Positions 36,239-48,093 of a DNA stretch of 64,000 nucleotides are shown here, piece after piece. Below the pieces are notes generated by a model. The model was given only the letters and a program-made list of their open reading frames with translations, ran no database searches and was not told the origin of the DNA. The translations under genes were made by a program, and so were the position numbers. Origin of the DNA: Aristolochia californica (lineage: Eukaryota; Streptophyta; Magnoliopsida; Piperales; Aristolochiaceae); contig JARWKL010000008.1 in NCBI GenBank assembly GCA_029961685.1, forward strand, positions 29,203,619 through 29,267,618. Direction: 5' to 3'. Position 1 is the first letter of the stretch, and each line of letters starts with the position of its first letter.

Positions 36239-39200
36239 ATGATGCCAAAAATCTCAAGGAGTAGAAAAAATCAAATCCTCAAGTTGTTGGATATTTACCA
36301 GAGCCAAACAACCCACTTTTTGCCTATCCTTAAAAATCACAAACACTTTTTGGAATTATCTCTCTCAGCATTTGTGGATGTTCAACTTTTCTTTTTCAGA
36401 TCCAAACTTGAGTTTTCACTCTCCCATTTTTCTCGTAAACAAAAAAGACATGAGGATAAATAGATCGCAACAAAATGAAAATTTTAGAGTCCATGTATCC
36501 AAAAAAAAAACTTGAAAACCATAATAAATGTAAAAGTGAAGAAAATTATTTCACGCACTATAAAAACAAACTCCAAGATTTTGTTATCCATGTATGGGAA
36601 ATTCCACAAGTACAACCCCCTAATAATTAGCTTGGTGGAATTTTATAGGAAAGGGACTTCTAACTGATCCTAACATGCATTAAATGTGGTGTCCATGCAT
36701 GCCAGAAACATGTTGAGGATGCAAGTGGCCTAATGATGCCAAAAATCTCAAGGAGTAGAAAAAATCAAATCCTCAAGTGGTTGCATATTTACCAGAGCCA
36801 AACAACCCACTTTTTGCCTATCCTTCAAAATCACAGATACTTTTTGCAATTATCTCTCTCAGTATTTGTGGATGTTCAACTTTTTTTTTTTCAGATCCAA
36901 ACTTGAGTTTTCACTCTCCCATTTTTCTCGTAAACAAAAACGATATAAGGCAAAATATATCGCAACAAAATGAAAATTTTAGAGTCCATGTATGCAAAAA
37001 AAAAAAATTGAAAACCATAATAAACGTAAAAGTGAAGAAAATTATTTCACGCACTATAAAAACGAACTCCATGGTTTTGTTATCCATGTTTGGGAAATTC
37101 CACTAGTACAACCCCCTAATAATTAGCTTGGTGGAATTTTTTAGGAAAGGGACTTCTAACTCATCCTAACACGCTTTAAATGTGGTGTCCATGCATGCCA
37201 GAAACATGTTGAGGATGCAAGTGGCCTAATGACGCCAAAAATCTCAAGGAGTAGAAAAAATCAAATCCTCAAGTGGTTGGATATTTACCAGAGCCAAACA
37301 ACCCACTTTTTGCCTATCCTTAAAAATCACAGACACTTTTTGGAATTATCTCTCTCAGTATTTGTGGATGTTCAACTTTTTTTTTTCAGATCCAAACTTG
37401 AGTATTCACTCTCCCATTTTTCTCGTAAACAAAAACGATATAAGGCAAAATAGATCGCAACAAAATGAAAATTTTAGAGTCCATGTATACAAAAAAAAAA
37501 ATTGAAAACCATAATAAATGTAAAAGTGAAGAAAATTATTTCACGCACTACAAAAACAGACTCCAAGGTTTTGTTATCCTTGTATGGGAAATTCCACTAG
37601 TACAACCCCCTAATAATTATCTTGGTGGAATTTTATAGGAAAGGGACTTCTAACTGATCCTAACATGCTTTAAATGTGGTGTCCATGCATGCCAGAAACA
37701 TGTTGAGGATGCAAGTGGCCTAATGATGCCAAAAATCTAAAGGAGTAGAAAAAATCAAATACTCAAGTGGTTGGATATTTACCTGAGCCAAACAACCCAC
37801 TTTTTGATTATCCTTAAAAATCACAGATACTTTTTGGAATTATCTCTCTCAGTACTTGTGGATGTTCAACTTTTTTTTTTCAGATCCAAACTTGAGTTTT
37901 CACTCTCCCATTTTTCTCGTAAACAAAAACGATATAAGGCAAAATAGATCGCAACAAAATGAAAATTTTAGAGTCCATGTATGCAAAAAAAAAATTTGAA
38001 AACCATAATAAACGTAAAAGTGAAGAAAATTATTTCACGCACTATAAAAACAAACTCCAAGGTTTTCTTATCCATGTTTGGAAAATTCCACTAGTACAAC
38101 CCCCTAATAATTAGCTTGGTGGAATTTTATAGGAAAGGGACTTCTAACAGATCCTAACATGCTTTAAATGTGGTGTCCATGCATGCCAGAAACATGTTGA
38201 GGATGCAAGTGGCCTAATGATGGCAAAAATCTCAAGGAGTAGAAAAAATCAAATCCTCAATTGGTTTGATATTGACCAGAGCCAAACAACCCACTTTTTG
38301 CCTATCCTTAAAAATCACACACACTTTTTGGAATTATCTCTATCAGCATTGTGGATGTTCAACTTTTTGTTTTCAGATCCAAACTTGAGTTTTCACTCTC
38401 CCATTTTTCTCGTAAACAAAAAAGACACGAGGCAAAATAGATCGCAACAAAATAAAAATTTTAGAGTCCATGTATGCAAAAAAAAATTTGAAAACCATAA
38501 TAAATGTAAAAGTGAAGAAAATTATTTCACGCACTATAAAAACAAACTCCAAGGTTTTGTTATCCATGTATGGGAAATTCCACAAGTACAACCCCCTAAT
38601 AATTAGCTTGGTGGAATTTTATAGGAAAGGGAGTTCTAACTGATCCTAACATGCTTTAAATGTGGTGTCCATGCATGCCAGAAACATGTTGAGGATGCAA
38701 GTGGCCTAATGATGCCAAAAATCTCAAGGAGTAGAAAAAATCAAATCCTCAAGTGGTTGGATATTTTCCAGAGCCAAACAACCCACTTTTTGCCAATCCT
38801 TAAAAATCACAGACACTTTTTGGAATTATCTCTCTCAGCATTTGTGGATGTTCAACTTTTCTTTTTCAGATCCAAACTTGAGTTTTCACTCTCCCATTTT
38901 TCTCGTAAACAAAAAAGAGATGAGGCAAAATAGATCGCATGAAAATGAAAATTTTAGAGTCCATGTATGCAAAAAAAAAAAATAGAAAACCATAATAAAT
39001 GTAAAAGTGCAGAAAATTATTTCACGCACTATAAAAACGAACCCCAAGGTTTTGTTATCCATGTTTGGGAAATTCCACTAGTACAACCCCCTAATAATTA
39101 GCTTGGTGGAATTTTTTAGGGAAGGGACTTCTAACTGATCCTAACACGCTTTAAATGTGGTGTCCATGTATGCCAGAAACATGTTGAGGATGCAAGTGGC

Positions 39201-39696
39201 CTAATGATGCCAAAAATCTCAAGGAGTAGAAAAAATCAAATCCTCAAGTGGTTGGATATTTATTAGAGCCAAACAACCCACTTTTTGCCTATCCTTAAAA
39301 ATCTCAGATACTTTTTGGAATTATCTCTCTCAGCATTTGTGGATGTTCAACTTTTGTTTTTTCAGATCCAAACTTGAGTTTTCACTCTCCCATTTTTCTC
39401 GTAAACAAAAAAGACATAAGGCAAAATAGATCGCAACAAAATAAAATTTTAGAGTCCATGTGTGCAAACAAAAATTTGAAAACCATAATAAATGTAAAAG
39501 TAAAGAAAATTATTTCACGCACTATAAAAATGAACTCCAAGGTTTTGTTATCCATGTTTGCGAAATTCCACATGTACAACCCCCTAATAATTAGTTTGGT
39601 GGAATTTTATAGGAAATGGACTTCTAACTGATCTTAACATGCTTTAAATGTGGTGTCCATGCATGCCAGAAACAAGTTGAGGATGCAAGTGGCCTA
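36239..39696 (+). repeat. HOR copy 11 (canonical, 3458 bp)
   Basis: Monomer starts: m1 36239, m2 36733, m3 37229, m4 37723, m5 38217, m6 38709, m7 39204. It is the last copy with block III changes. It matches copy 9 in m1, m3 length and m4. Private: 'agtgcagaaaa' in m6 (C at 39010) and 'cacatgtac' in m7 (T at 39573), the latter breaking the extended 'cacaag' arm. Confidence 0.96.
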
Positions 39697-42600
39697 ATGA
39701 TGCCAAAAATCTGAAGGAGTAGAAAAAATCAAATCCTCAAGTTGTTGGATATTTACCAGAGCCAAACAACCCACTTTTTGCCTATCCTTAAAAATCACAA
39801 ACACTTTTTGGAATTATCTCTCTCAGCATTTGTGGATGTTCAACTTTTCTTTTTCAGATCCAAACTTGAGTTTTCACTCTCCCATTTTTCTCGTAAACAA
39901 AAAAGACATGAGGATAAATAGATCGCAACAAAATAAAAATTTTAGAGTCCATGTATCCAAAAAAAAAACTTGAAAACCATAATAAATGTAAAAGTGAAGA
40001 AAATTATTTCACGCACTATAAAAACAAACTCCAAGATTTTGTTATCCATGTATGGGAAATTCCACAAGTACAACCCCCTAATAATTAGCTTGGTGGAATT
40101 TTATAGGAAAGGGACTTCTAACTGATCCTAACATGCATTAAATGTGGTGTCCATGCATGCGAGAAACATGTTGAGGATGCAAGTGGCCTAATGATGCCAA
40201 AAATCTCAAGGAGTAGAAAAAATCAAATCCTCAAGTGGTTGCATATTTACCAGAGCCAAACAACCCACTTTTTGCCTATCCTTCAAAATCACAGATACTT
40301 TTTGCAATTATCTCTCTCAGTATTTGTGGATGTTCAACTTTTTTTTTTTCAGATCCAAACTTGAGTTTTCACTCTCCCATTTTTCTCGTAAACAAAAACG
40401 ATATAAGGCAAAATATATCGCAACAAAATGAAAATTTTAGAGTCCATGTATGCAAAAAAAAAAAATTGAAAACCATAATAAACGTAAAAGTGAAGAAAAT
40501 TATTTCACGCACTATAAAAACGAACTCCATGGTTTTGTTATCCATGTTTGGGAAATTCCACTAGTACAACCCCCTAATAATTAGCTTGGTGGAATTTTTT
40601 AGGAAAGGGACTTCTAACTCATCCTAACACGCTTTAAATGTGGTGTCCATGCATGCCAGAAACATGTTGAGGATGCAAGTGGCCTAATGACGCCAAAAAT
40701 CTCAAGGAGTAGAAAAAATCAAATCCTCAAGTGGTTGGATATTTACCAGAGCCAAACAACCCACTTTTTGCCTATCCTTAAAAATCACAGACACTTTTTG
40801 GAATTATCTCTCTCAGTATTTGTGGATGTTCAACTTTTTTTTTTCAGATCCAAACTTGAGTATTCACTCTCCCATTTTTCTCGTAAACAAAAACGATATA
40901 AGGCAAAATAGAGCGCAACAAAATGAAAATTTTAGAGTCCATGTATACAAAAAAAAAATTGAAAACCATAATAAATGTAAAAGTGAAGAAAATTATTTCA
41001 CGCACTACAAAAACAGACTCCAAGGTTTTGTTATCCTTGTATGGGAAATTCCACTAGTACAACCCCCTAATAATTATCTTGGTGGAATTTTATAGGAAAG
41101 GGACTTCTAACTGATCCTAACATGCTTTAAATGTGGTGTCCATGCATGCCAGAAACATGTTGAGGATGCAAGTGGCCTAATGATGCCAAAAATCTAAAGG
41201 AGTAGAAAAAATCAAATACTCAAGTGGTTGGATATTTACCTGAGCCAAACAACCCACTTTTTGATTATCCTTAAAAATCACAGATACTTTTTGGAATTAT
41301 CTCTCTCAGTATTTGTGGATGTTCAACTTTTTTTTTTCAGATCCAAACTTGAGTTTTCACTCTCCCATTTTTCTCGTAAACAAAAACGATATAAGGCAAA
41401 ATAGATCGCAACAAAATGAAAATTTTAGAGTCCATGTATGCAACAAAAAAAATTTGAAAACCATAATAAACGTAAAAGTGAAGAAAATTATTTCACGCAC
41501 TATAAAAACAAACTCCAAGGTTTTCTTATCCATGTTTGGAAAATTCCACTAGTACAACCCCCTAATAATTAGCTTGGTGGAATTTTATAGGAAAGGGACT
41601 TCTAACAGATCCTAACATGCTTTAAATGTGGTGTCCATGCATGCCAGAAACATGTTGAGGATGCAAGTGGCCTAATGATGGCAAAAATCTCAAGGAGTAG
41701 AAAAAATCAAATCCTCAATTGGTTGGATATTGACCAGAGCCAAACAACCCACTTTTTGCCTATCCTTAAAAATCACACACACTTTTTGGAATTATCTCTA
41801 TCAGCATTGTGGATGTTCAACTTTTTGTTTTCAGATCCAAACTTGAGTTTTCACTCTCCCATTTTTCTCGTAAACAAAAAAGACACGAGGCAAAATAGAT
41901 CGCAACAAAATAAAAATTTTAGAGTCCATGTATGCAAAAAAAAATTTGAAAACCATAATAAATGTAAAAGTGAAGAAAATTATTTCACGCACTATAAAAA
42001 CAAACTCCAAGGTTTTGTTATCCATGTATGAGAAATTCCACAAGTACAACCCCCTAATAATTAGCTTGGTGGAATTTTATAGGAAAGGGAGTTCTAACTG
42101 ATCCTAACATGCTTTAAATGTGGTGTCCATGCATGCCAGAAACATGTTGAGGATGCAAGTGGCCTAATGATGCCAAAAATCTCAAGGAGTAGAAAAAATC
42201 AAATCCTCAAGTGGTTGGATATTTTCCAGAGCCAAACAACCCACTTTTTGCCAATCCTTAAAAATCACAGACACTTTTTGGAATTATCTCTCTCAGCATT
42301 TGTGGATGTTCAACTTTTCTTTTTCAGATCCAAACTTGAGTTTTCACTCTCCCATTTTTCTCGTAAACAAAAAAGAGATGAGGCAAAATAGATCGCATGA
42401 AAATGAAAATTTTAGAGTCCATGTATGCAAAAAAAAAAAATAGAAAACCATAATAAATGTAAAAGTGAAGAAAATTATTTCACGCACTATAAAAACGAAC
42501 CCCAAGGTTTTGTTATCCATGTTTGGGAAATTCCACTAGTACAACCCCCTAATAATTAGCTTGGTGGAATTTTTTAGGGAAGGGACTTCTAACTGATCCT

Positions 42601-43154
42601 AACACGCTTTAAATGTGGTGTCCATGTATGCCAGAAACATGTTGAGGATGCAAGTGGCCTAATGATGCCAAAAATCTCAAGGAGTAGAAAAAATCAAATC
42701 CTCAAGTGGTTGGATATTTATTAGAGCCAAACAACCCACTTTTTGCCTATCCTTAAAAATCTCAGATACTTTTTGGAATTATCTCTCTCAGCATTTGTGG
42801 ATGTTCAACTTTTGTTTTTTCAGATCCAAACTTGAGTTTTCACTCTCCCATTTTTCTCGTAAACAAAAAAGACATAAGGCAAAATAGATCGCAACAAAAT
42901 AAAATTTTAGAGTCCATGTGTGCAAACAAAAATTTGAAAACCATAATAAATGTAAAAGTAAAGAAAATTATTTCACGCACTATAAAAATGAACTCCAAGG
43001 TTTTGTTATCCATGTTTGCGAAATTCCACAAGTACAACCCCCTAATAATTAGTTTGGTGGAATTTTATAGGAAATGGAGTTCTAACTGATCTTAACATGC
43101 TTTAAATGTGGTGTCCATGCATGCCAGAAACAAGTTGAGGATGCAAGTGGCCTA
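39697..43154 (+). repeat. HOR copy 12 (canonical, 3458 bp)
   Basis: Monomer starts: m1 39697, m2 40191, m3 40687, m4 41180, m5 41675, m6 42167, m7 42662. It is the first copy of block IV: 'agagcgcaac' in m3, 'gtatgagaaattcc' in m5, 'aaatggagttc' in m7 and 'gcaacaaaaaaaattt' in m4. m1 has the rare 'tctgaagg' (G at 39713) otherwise seen only in copy 3, and a private G at 40161. Its m2 still has the older 'tttttgcaatt'. Confidence 0.96.
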
Positions 43155-44636
43155 ATGATGCCAAAAATCTCAAGGAGTAGAAAAAATCAAATCCTCAAGT
43201 TGTTGGATATTTACCAGAGCCAAACAACCCACTTTTTGCCTATCCTTAAAAATCACAAACACTTTTTGGAATTATCTCTCTCAGCATTTGTGGATGTTCA
43301 ACTTTTCTTTTTCAGATCCAAACTTGAGTTTTCACTCTCCCATTTTTCTCGTAAACAAAAAAGACATGAGGATAAATAGATCGCAACAAAATAAAAATTT
43401 TAGAGTCCATGTATCCAAAAAAAAAACTTGAAAACCATAATAAATGTAAAAGTGAAGAAAATTATTTCACGCACTATAAAAACAAACTCCAAGATTTTGT
43501 TATCCATGTATGGGAAATTCCACAAGTACAACCCCCTAATAATTAGCTTGGTGGAATTTTATAGGAAAGGGACTTCTAACTGATCCTAACATGCATTAAA
43601 TGTGGTGTCCATGCATGCCAGAAACATGTTGAGGATGCAAGTGGCCTAATGATGCCAAAAATCTCAAGGAGTAGAAAAAATCAAATCCTCAAGTGGTTGC
43701 ATATTTACCAGAGCCAAACAACCCACTTTTTGCCTATCCTTCAAAATCACAGATACTTTTTGGAATTATCTCTCTCAGTATTTGTGGATGTTCAACTTTT
43801 TTTTTTCAGATCCAAACTTGAGTTTTCACTCTCCCATTTTTCTCGTAAACAAAAACGATATAAGGCAAAATATATCGCAACAAAATGAAAATTTTAGAGT
43901 CCATGTATGCAAAAAAAAAAAATTGAAAACCATAATAAATGTAAAAGTGAAGAAAATTATTTCACGCACTATAAAAACGAACCCCAAGGTTTTGTTATCC
44001 ATGTTTGGGAAATTCCACTAGTACAACCCCCTAATAATTAGCTTGGTGGAATTTTTTAGGGAAGGGACTTCTAACTGATCCTAACACGCTTTAAATGTGG
44101 TGTCCATGTATGCCAGAAACATGTTGAGGATGCAAGTGGCCTAATGATGCCAAAAATCTCAAGGAGTAGAAAAAATCAAATCCTCAAGTGGTTGGATATT
44201 TATTAGAGCCAAACAACCCACTTTTTGCCTATCCTTAAAAATCTCAGATACTTTTTGGAATTATCTCTCTCAGCATTTGTGGATGTTCAACTTTTGTTTT
44301 TTCAGATCCAAACTTGAGTTTTCACTCTCCCATTTTTCTCGTAAACAAAAAAGACATAAGGCAAAATAGATCGCAACAAAATAAAATTTTAGAGTCCATG
44401 TGTGCAAACAAAAATTTGAAAACCATAATAAATGTAAAAGTAAAGAAAATTATTTCACGCACTATAAAAATGAACTCCAAGGTTTTGTTATCCATGTTTG
44501 CGAAATTCCACAAGTACAACCCCCTAATAATTAGTTTGGTGGAATTTTATAGGAAATGGAGTTCTAACTGATCTTAACATGCTTTAAATGTGGTGTCCAT
44601 GCATGCCAGAAACAAGTTGAGGATGCAAGTGGCCTA
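43155..44636 (+). repeat. HOR copy 13, contracted to three monomers (1482 bp)
   Basis: Order: m1 43155, an m2/m6 chimera 43649, m7 44144. The equivalent of four monomers (1975 bp) is missing compared with the canonical copy. The loss is in register, so the monomer period is unbroken. Flanking copies 12 and 14 are canonical. m7 carries the block IV 'aaatggagttc'. Confidence 0.95.
43649..44143 (+). repeat. Chimeric m2/m6 monomer in copy 13
   Basis: The left part is m2: 'gtggttgcatat', 'ccttcaaaatc', 'aaaatatatcgc', and 'ttg' after the poly-A with the m2 T at 43924. The right part is m6: 'aataaatg' with T at 43940, 'cgaaccccaagg', 'ttttttagggaaggg' and 'ccatgtatgccag'. The switch is confined to 43925-43939, inside 'gaaaaccataataaa', a stretch common to all monomers. 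The m2 half has the 'ttttggaatt' form found in copies 14-19, so its parent was a block IV m2. The T-tract has 10 T, one fewer than other m2. Confidence 0.92.
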
Positions 44637-47600
44637 ATGATGCCAAAAATCTCAAGGAGTAGAAAAAATCAAATCCTCAAGTTGTTGGATATTTACCAGA
44701 GCCAAACAACCCACTTTTTGCCTATCCTTAAAAATCACAAACACTTTTTGGAATTATCTCTCTCAGCATTTGTGGATGTTCAACTTTTCTTTTTCAGATC
44801 CAAACTTGAGTTTTCACTCTCCCATTTTTCTCGTAAACAAAAAAGACATGAGGATAAATAGATCGCAACAAAATAAAAATTTTAGAGTCCATGTATCCAA
44901 AAAAAAAACTTGAAAACCATAATAAATGTAAAAGTGAAGAAAATTATTTCACGCACTATAAAAACAAACTCCAAGATTTTGTTATCCATGTATGGGAAAT
45001 TCCACAAGTACAACCCCCTAATAATTAGCTTGGTGGAATTTTATAGGAAAGGGACTTCTAACTGATCCTAACATGCATTAAATGTGGTGTCCATGCATGC
45101 CAGAAACATGTTGAGGATGCAAGTGGCCTAATGATGCCAAAAATCTCAAGGAGTAGAAAAAATCAAATCCTCAAGTGGTTGCATATTTACCAGAGCCAAA
45201 CAACCCACTTTTTGCCTATCCTTCAAAATCACAGATACTTTTTGGAATTATCTCTCTCAGTATTTGTGGATGTTCAACTTTTTTTTTTTCAGATCCAAAC
45301 TTGAGTTTTCACTCTCCCATTTTTCTCGTAAACAAAAACGATATAAGGCAAAATATATCGCAACAAAATGAAAATTTTAGAGTCCATGTATGCAAAAAAA
45401 AAAAATTGAAAACCATAATAAACGTAAAAGTGAAGAAAATTATTTCACGCACTATAAAAACGAACTCCATGGTTTTGTTATCCATGTTTGGGAAATTCCA
45501 CTAGTACAACCCCCTAATAATTAGCTTGGTGGAATTTTTTAGGAAAGGGACTTCTAACTCATCCTAACACGCTTTAAATGTGGTGTCCATGCATGCCAGA
45601 AACATGTTGAGGATGCAAGTGGCCTAATGACGCCAAAAATCTCAAGGAGTAGAAAAAATCAAATCCTCAAGTGGTTGGATATTTACCAGAGCCAAACAAC
45701 CCACTTTTTGCCTATCCTTAAAAATCACAGACACTTTTTGGAATTATCTCTCTCAGTATTTGTGGATGTTCAACTTTTTTTTTTCAGATCCAAACTTGAG
45801 TATTCACTCTCCCATTTTTCTCGTAAACAAAAACGATATAAGGCAAAATAGAGCGCAACAAAATGAAAATTTTAGAGTCCATGTATACAAAAAAAAAATT
45901 GAAAACCATAATAAATGTAAAAGTGAAGAAAATTATTTCACGCACTACAAAAACAGACTCCAAGGTTTTGTTATCCTTGTATGGGAAATTCCACTAGTAC
46001 AACCCCCTAATAATTATCTTGGTGGAATTTTATAGGAAAGGGACTTCTAACTGATCCTAACATGCTTTAAATGTGGTGTCCATGCATGCCAGAAACATGT
46101 TGAGGATGCAAGTGGCCTAATGATGCCAAAAATCTAAAGGAGTAGAAAAAATCAAATACTCAAGTGGTTGGATATTTACCTGAGCCAAACAACCCACTTT
46201 TTGATTATCCTTAAAAATCACAGATACTTTTTGGAATTATCTCTCTCAGTATTTGTGGATGTTCAACTTTTTTTTTTCAGATCCAAACTTGAGTTTTCAC
46301 TCTCCCATTTTTCTCGTAAACAAAAACGATATAAGGCAAAATAGATCGCAACAAAATGAAAATTTTAGAGTCCATGTATGCAAAAAAAAAATTTGAAAAC
46401 CATAATAAACGTAAAAGTGAAGAAAATTATTTCACGCACTATAAAAACAAACTCCAAGGTTTTCTTATCCATGTTTGGAAAATTCCACTAGTACAACCCC
46501 CTAATAATTAGCTTGGTGGAATTTTATAGGAAAGGGACTTCTAACAGATCCTAACATGCTTTAAATGTGGTGTCCATGCATGCCAGAAACATGTTGAGGA
46601 TGCAAGTGGCCTAATGATGGCAAAAATCTCAAGGAGTAGAAAAAATCAAATCCTCAATTGGTTGGATATTGACCAGAGCCAAACAACCCACTTTTTGCCT
46701 ATCCTTAAAAATCACACACACTTTTTGGAATTATCTCTATCAGCATTGTGGATGTTCAACTTTTTGTTTTCAGATCCAAACTTGAGTTTTCACTCTCCCA
46801 TTTTTCTCGTAAACAAAAAAGACACGAGGCAAAATAGATCGCAACAAAATAAAAATTTTAGAGTCCATGTATGCAAAAAAAAATTTGAAAACCATAATAA
46901 ATGTAAAAGTGAAGAAAATTATTTCACGCACTATAAAAACAAACTCCAAGGTTTTGTTATCCATGTATGAGAAATTCCACAAGTACAACCCCCTAATAAT
47001 TAGCTTGGTGGAATTTTATAGGAAAGGGAGTTCTAACTGATCCTAACATGCTTTAAATGTGGTGTCCATGCATGCCAGAAACATGTTGAGGATGCAAGTG
47101 GCCTAATGATGCCAAAAATCTCAAGGAGTAGAAAAAATCAAATCCTCAAGTGGTTGGATATTTTCCAGAGCCAAACAACCCACTTTTTGCCAATCCTTAA
47201 AAATCACAGACACTTTTTGGAATTATCTCTCTCAGCATTTGTGGATGTTCAACTTTTCTTTTTCAGATCCAAACTTGAGTTTTCACTCTCCCATTTTTCT
47301 CGTAAACAAAAAAGAGATGAGGCAAAATAGATCGCATGAAAATGAAAATTTTAGAGTCCATGTATGCAAAAAAAAAAAATAGAAAACCATAATAAATGTA
47401 AAAGTGAAGAAAATTATTTCACGCACTATAAAAACGAACCCCAAGGTTTTGTTATCCATGTTTGGGAAATTCCACTAGTACAACCCCCTAATAATTAGCT
47501 TGGTGGAATTTTTTAGGGAAGGGACTTCTAACTGATCCTAACACGCTTTAAATGTGGTGTCCATGTATGCCAGAAACATGTTGAGGATGCAAGTGGCCTA

Positions 47601-48093
47601 ATGATGCCAAAAATCTCAAGGAGTAGAAAAAATCAAATCCTCAAGTGGTTGGATATTTATTAGAGCCAAACAACCCACTTTTTGCCTATCCTTAAAAATC
47701 TCAGATACTTTTTGGAATTATCTCTCTCAGCATTTGTGGATGTTCAACTTTTGTTTTTTCAGATCCAAACTTGAGTTTTCACTCTCCCATTTTTCTCGTA
47801 AACAAAAAAGACATAAGGCAAAATAGATCGCAACAAAATAAAATTTTAGAGTCCATGTGTGCAAACAAAAATTTGAAAACCATAATAAATGTAAAAGTAA
47901 AGAAAATTATTTCACGCACTATAAAAATGAACTCCAAGGTTTTGTTATCCATGTTTGCGAAATTCCACAAGTACAACCCCCTAATAATTAGTTTGGTGGA
48001 ATTTTATAGGAAATGGAGTTCTAACTGATCTTAACATGCTTTAAATGTGGTGTCCATGCATGCCAGAAACAAGTTGAGGATGCAAGTGGCCTA
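44637..48093 (+). repeat. HOR copy 14 (canonical, 3457 bp)
   Basis: Monomer starts: m1 44637, m2 45131, m3 45627, m4 46120, m5 46614, m6 47106, m7 47601. Block IV marks are present, plus 'ttttggaatt' in m2. m4 has the uninterrupted poly-A form, shared within this block only with copy 17. Confidence 0.96.
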
